64,000 bases of DNA from Bacteroides congonensis (GTDB taxonomy: Bacteria > Bacteroidota > Bacteroidia > Bacteroidales > Bacteroidaceae), in assembly GCF_900130125.1 (NCBI RefSeq), contig NZ_FQXY01000007.1, positions 1-64,000 on the forward strand, read 5' to 3'. Both the position numbers and the translations under genes were made by a program. The notes under the pieces were generated by a model that made no database searches, was not told the DNA's origin, and saw only the letters and a program-made list of their open reading frames with translations. Shown here one piece after another: positions 61,541-64,000 of the stretch (position 1 is the stretch's first letter; every line of letters starts with the position of its first letter).

Positions 61541-63118
61541 TTACTCCGTTTTATACCGCAAAACGATGTTAGGATAAACCACTCCATCAGCATAGGTGAA
61601 CTGGGCAAAAAGTATAAAATTGCGAAAAAATCCGGAGTTGCGCAAGAAGAAATCCGGCACGAAACTGACTTGTTTTTCCGCTTGATGGAACAGATGGTCG
61701 AAGTCCGCCATCAACATAAAATGATAAGAATCGGACATACTATCCATTCCTGCCCGATAGGCGATTGCTCCATCGAGCACTTCGCCTTTGTCCAACTGGC
61801 GGATGTAACGGGACAGACTGTCTTCATCGGGAGCGAGCAGCAGACGCCCGCCATAGAAAGCGGCATACATATGGGATGCCGGTTCCACAAAACTGGTTAG
61901 TTGCGTAAACAACGTTGTTTGAGGGAGCCGATAGACAGGGTAAGCCTTATTGGCGGTATAACAAAAAGTTATACGGGGTTTTCTAATCCCTTCTTCGGCA
62001 GGAGCGGTATTGACCAACGAGCGCAGCATCCGTTCGGCTTCCGTCACGTCCAGTACGGACAGGCTCAACACTGCTGCCGCATCTTCTTGCAAGGTATCTT
62101 CCCGCTGAAACAGGCAGGCAACCAAATCGTGCCCGGTATTCTCCATCAGATAATGCAATAACTCCCTGTCCCTGTTTTGCATTTCAGCAGTGCGTCCTGC
62201 GGTTGCGTACCCTTGCAAATCGCCGTAAGAGAGCAAGGAGTTCCAGTCGGTTATGCTTTGTTTACTGAAATAGAATGCGGTAGAGGGCAGCACTTCGCCG
62301 GGAAATCCCTGCACGGATTCTTGTTGGCGGAGCAGGTTGATAAAGGTGAAGCAGGTATCTGCGTCGTGGCTGATTCCTGTGAAATAGACAAAGTCGTCTT
62401 TCATCTTCATATCGAACTCCGTCCATCCGATCATCCCGTTCACACGGGTATAGATGGTGGCGGCAGCCGTACTTTTCTTCGGCGCGCGCACTTCGGTGAA
62501 AGTAGAATCATCCGCCAGTGAATCCCCTTTCTTATAGGCATCAATGACGTCTTCCACCAGTTTCTTCTGGAAACTCAATGCCATGAAATCGGGTGTCAGG
62601 TAGCAGGCGAGGAAATCACCGTCGGACATGGGGTAAATCATTATTTCCTCTCCTTTATAGTCGAAGCTTTTCGGCGGGTAGAGCGATGAGATATATTTCT
62701 GCACAAATCTGTCGATTAACTCCCTGTCTCCTGCGCCCAACCGACAATAAAGTACCTGATTGCGTTCATTATCCGGCTCGTGGAAGCTAATCAGCATTTG
62801 GTTCATTTGCCGGCTTAACCCGTGCGGACTGTCTTCCGAAAGCGCATAGAGGGTCTGCTTCAGATAAGAAAAAAGTTTAGATACATGCAGATATTGCTGA
62901 TTCTTGCTACAAGTCAGGCCGTCTATTTCGGTGACAAATCCGAGCACATCATCGGTGGCAAATACCGCGGAAGCGGTGGTCGGAACTAACTCGTAAAGGT
63001 TGAAATCCTTCTGTCCTTCGGCGGCCGACAACCGGAAAAAAGAGTATAAGGCGAAACCTGCGCACAAAAGTACAACAGAAGAAGTGACCGCTATTTTCAC
63101 TATCGTACGAAGTTTCAT
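61541..63118 (-). CDS. Large membrane-anchored protein of unknown function (525 aa)
   Basis: Not recognised. An N-terminal anchor or signal (about 8-30, IVKIAVTSSVVLLCAGFALYSFF) is followed by one long soluble, probably periplasmic region with no obvious repeats. Segments such as LVPTTASAVFATDD, FMALSFQKKLVEDVIDAYKKGDSLADD, and HMYAAFYGGRLLLAPDEDSLSRYI resemble the DUF3352-type periplasmic proteins of other bacteria (similarity judged by eye). The C terminus returns to beta-rich sequence (FAQFTYADGVVYPNIVLRYK). It stands alone between the tandem repeats and the MBL-fold gene. Confidence 0.75.
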   Translation of the reverse strand: MKLRTIVKIAVTSSVVLLCAGFALYSFFRLSAAEGQKDFNLYELVPTTASAVFATDDVLGFVTEIDGLTCSKNQQYLHVSKLFSYLKQTLYALSEDSPHGLSRQMNQMLISFHEPDNERNQVLYCRLGAGDRELIDRFVQKYISSLYPPKSFDYKGEEIMIYPMSDGDFLACYLTPDFMALSFQKKLVEDVIDAYKKGDSLADDSTFTEVRAPKKSTAAATIYTRVNGMIGWTEFDMKMKDDFVYFTGISHDADTCFTFINLLRQQESVQGFPGEVLPSTAFYFSKQSITDWNSLLSYGDLQGYATAGRTAEMQNRDRELLHYLMENTGHDLVACLFQREDTLQEDAAAVLSLSVLDVTEAERMLRSLVNTAPAEEGIRKPRITFCYTANKAYPVYRLPQTTLFTQLTSFVEPASHMYAAFYGGRLLLAPDEDSLSRYIRQLDKGEVLDGAIAYRAGMDSMSDSYHFMLMADFDHLFHQAEKQVSFVPDFFLRNSGFFRNFILFAQFTYADGVVYPNIVLRYKTE

Positions 63119-63201
63119 AATATCCGCTGTTTATCGGTTAGGTGCAAAAATAATAATTTCTACAAAGGAAACAAAACTTTTGCTAAAAATTTCACCGACA
63201 A

Positions 63202-63960
63202 TCAGAGATGGATTTCCATTCCGTCAAATGCCAGGTGAATATTGTCCGGTAGTTTCCGTTCAACCTCGGCATGCAAGCCCATATCATGGCTCATATGTAT
63301 GAAGTAAGTTTCCTTTGCCTGAATACGCCGCGCCACTGCCAACGCCTCTTCCAAATTCTGATGGGTAGGATGCGGGGCAATCCGAAGTGCATTCACTATC
63401 AAAACATCTATTCCCGCTAATTGTTCAAAAGATTCTTCGGGCATGGTCAGCATGTCGGTGATATAGCCGAGTTGTCCGATGCGGTAGCCCAGAATCGGCA
63501 ACCGGCCGTGCATCACACGCAGGGGAAGTATTTCCGTATGGTTAATGGAAAAGCGCTGTCCCGGTTCAATTTCCTGCAAAGGGATGTCGGGCACGCCGGG
63601 GTAACGATGGTCTACGAAACAGTAGGGCATGCGCAGGCGCAATGCTTTCGCCACATATTCCTCGGCATAGATGGGCACGGAACCGAAACGGCAGAAAGGG
63701 CGCAAATCGTCCAGCCCGCCGACGTGGTCGTAGTGCTCATGCGTTATGAGCACGCCGTCTATCCGCTCGTAAGGGAGATGCAATACTTGTTCCCGGAAAT
63801 CGGGGCCGCAGTCTATCAGTATCCGCGCGTCGTCCGTTTCCACGATGGCGGATGCACGCAGGCGGTTATCTTTCGGATCGGCAGAAGTACAGACTGCGCA
63901 TGTGCAGCCGATTTGGGGCACTCCCGTCGATGTTCCGCTTCCTATGATTCTTACTTTCAT
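63202..63960 (-). CDS. MBL-fold metallohydrolase (PhnP-like)
   Basis: 252 aa. GSGTSTGVPQIGCTCAVCTSADPKDNRLRASA at the N terminus has two extra Cys (zinc site) and the GSG-T motif of the PhnP/ElaC-like subgroup. ITHEHYDHVGGLDDLRPF is the HxHxDH metal site (about 74-91), and HMSHDMG is the distal His region (about 222). It hydrolyses a phosphodiester-type substrate, not identified. The upstream gene ends 7 bases away, so they are co-transcribed. Confidence 0.92.
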   Translation of the reverse strand: MKVRIIGSGTSTGVPQIGCTCAVCTSADPKDNRLRASAIVETDDARILIDCGPDFREQVLHLPYERIDGVLITHEHYDHVGGLDDLRPFCRFGSVPIYAEEYVAKALRLRMPYCFVDHRYPGVPDIPLQEIEPGQRFSINHTEILPLRVMHGRLPILGYRIGQLGYITDMLTMPEESFEQLAGIDVLIVNALRIAPHPTHQNLEEALAVARRIQAKETYFIHMSHDMGLHAEVERKLPDNIHLAFDGMEIHL

Positions 63961-63966
63961 TTCTCG

Positions 63967-64000
63967 TTATCCTACAAAATTTACTTCAGGATGAATGTCT
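63967..64000 (-). CDS. C-terminal tip of an upstream gene, 5' part outside window
   Basis: The minus-strand frame ends DIHPEVNFVG then TAA (63967-63969), 7 bases before the MBL-fold ATG. Too short to identify. Confidence 0.4.
   Translation of the reverse strand, partial: DIHPEVNFVG

Overview
The window is chromosomal DNA of a Bacteroides species. Four things point there: the short primary sigma factor RpoD (286 aa), the many -7 boxes of the form TAnnTTTG in front of genes, the UpxY/tyrosine-invertase arrangement of the capsule locus, and Bacteroidales-restricted families (DUF4494, DUF3127, DUF3078, DUF4248, the 32-aa smalltalk protein). No rRNA or tRNA gene was seen. The only classical RNA gene is rnpB (about 10819-11183). 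The exact species cannot be fixed from the sequence alone.

Layout. 1-4366 is an accessory segment. It holds the 5' part of an AAA-ATPase/nuclease-type gene, a small unknown gene, and a 2.3-kb non-coding patch in which an intact ISAs1-family insertion sequence (2341-3643, perfect 10-bp target duplication) sits in a degenerate 22-bp repeat array. The whole patch is framed by diverged 180-bp inverted repeats. 4367-34720 is housekeeping backbone: a clostripain-like lipoprotein, an L,D-transpeptidase-like protein, rpoD, htrA, an NlpC/P60 endopeptidase, rnpB, a YihY protein, a Tricorn-like protease, a nitroreductase, riboflavin synthase, phoU-pstBAC divergent from pstS, glnS, a TPR protein, DedA, a DUF3078 protein, tpx, an HdeD protein, a DUF4494-YggS-DHOD-like operon, PhoH, folC, RidA and DUF805. 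34721-36068 is a graveyard of small accessory modules (smalltalk protein, truncated GNAT toxin with an antitoxin-like partner, DUF4248 pseudogene).

36069-52660 is a capsular/exopolysaccharide locus read on the minus strand. From its promoter end it contains a tyrosine invertase, a 300-bp invertible promoter segment bounded by perfect 24-bp inverted repeats (promoter now facing the locus), upxY, a Wza-like SLBB exporter, a Wzz-like chain-length protein, six glycosyltransferases, a Wzx flippase, an EpsG/Wzy-like polymerase, an acyltransferase, and last the initiating sugar-phosphate transferase. The central genes are much more AT-rich than the flanks, as expected for exchanged capsule genes. 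Just beyond the last gene is a tandem 280-bp duplication that looks like two copies of a structured small RNA. 53057-64000 returns to backbone: a TPR protein with a protease-like but apparently dead domain, rlmB, recN, coaBC, a DnaQ-like exonuclease, dnaN, a DUF3127 protein, a large unknown membrane-anchored protein and an MBL-fold hydrolase.

How it works together. The capsule locus is a classic Wzx/Wzy pathway: the initiating transferase primes undecaprenyl phosphate, the glycosyltransferases build the repeat, Wzx flips it, the EpsG-like protein polymerises it, and Wzz and Wza set length and export it. UpxY is expected to keep RNA polymerase from terminating in the long operon, and the invertible promoter makes expression on/off. 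The pst-phoU genes form a high-affinity phosphate uptake system with what look like Pho boxes on both strands of the divergent control region. The most notable new observations are the PstS-like domain embedded in PstC, the missing arginine in the capsule invertase, the tandem structured RNA candidate, and the hairpin-bearing inverted repeats around the IS.
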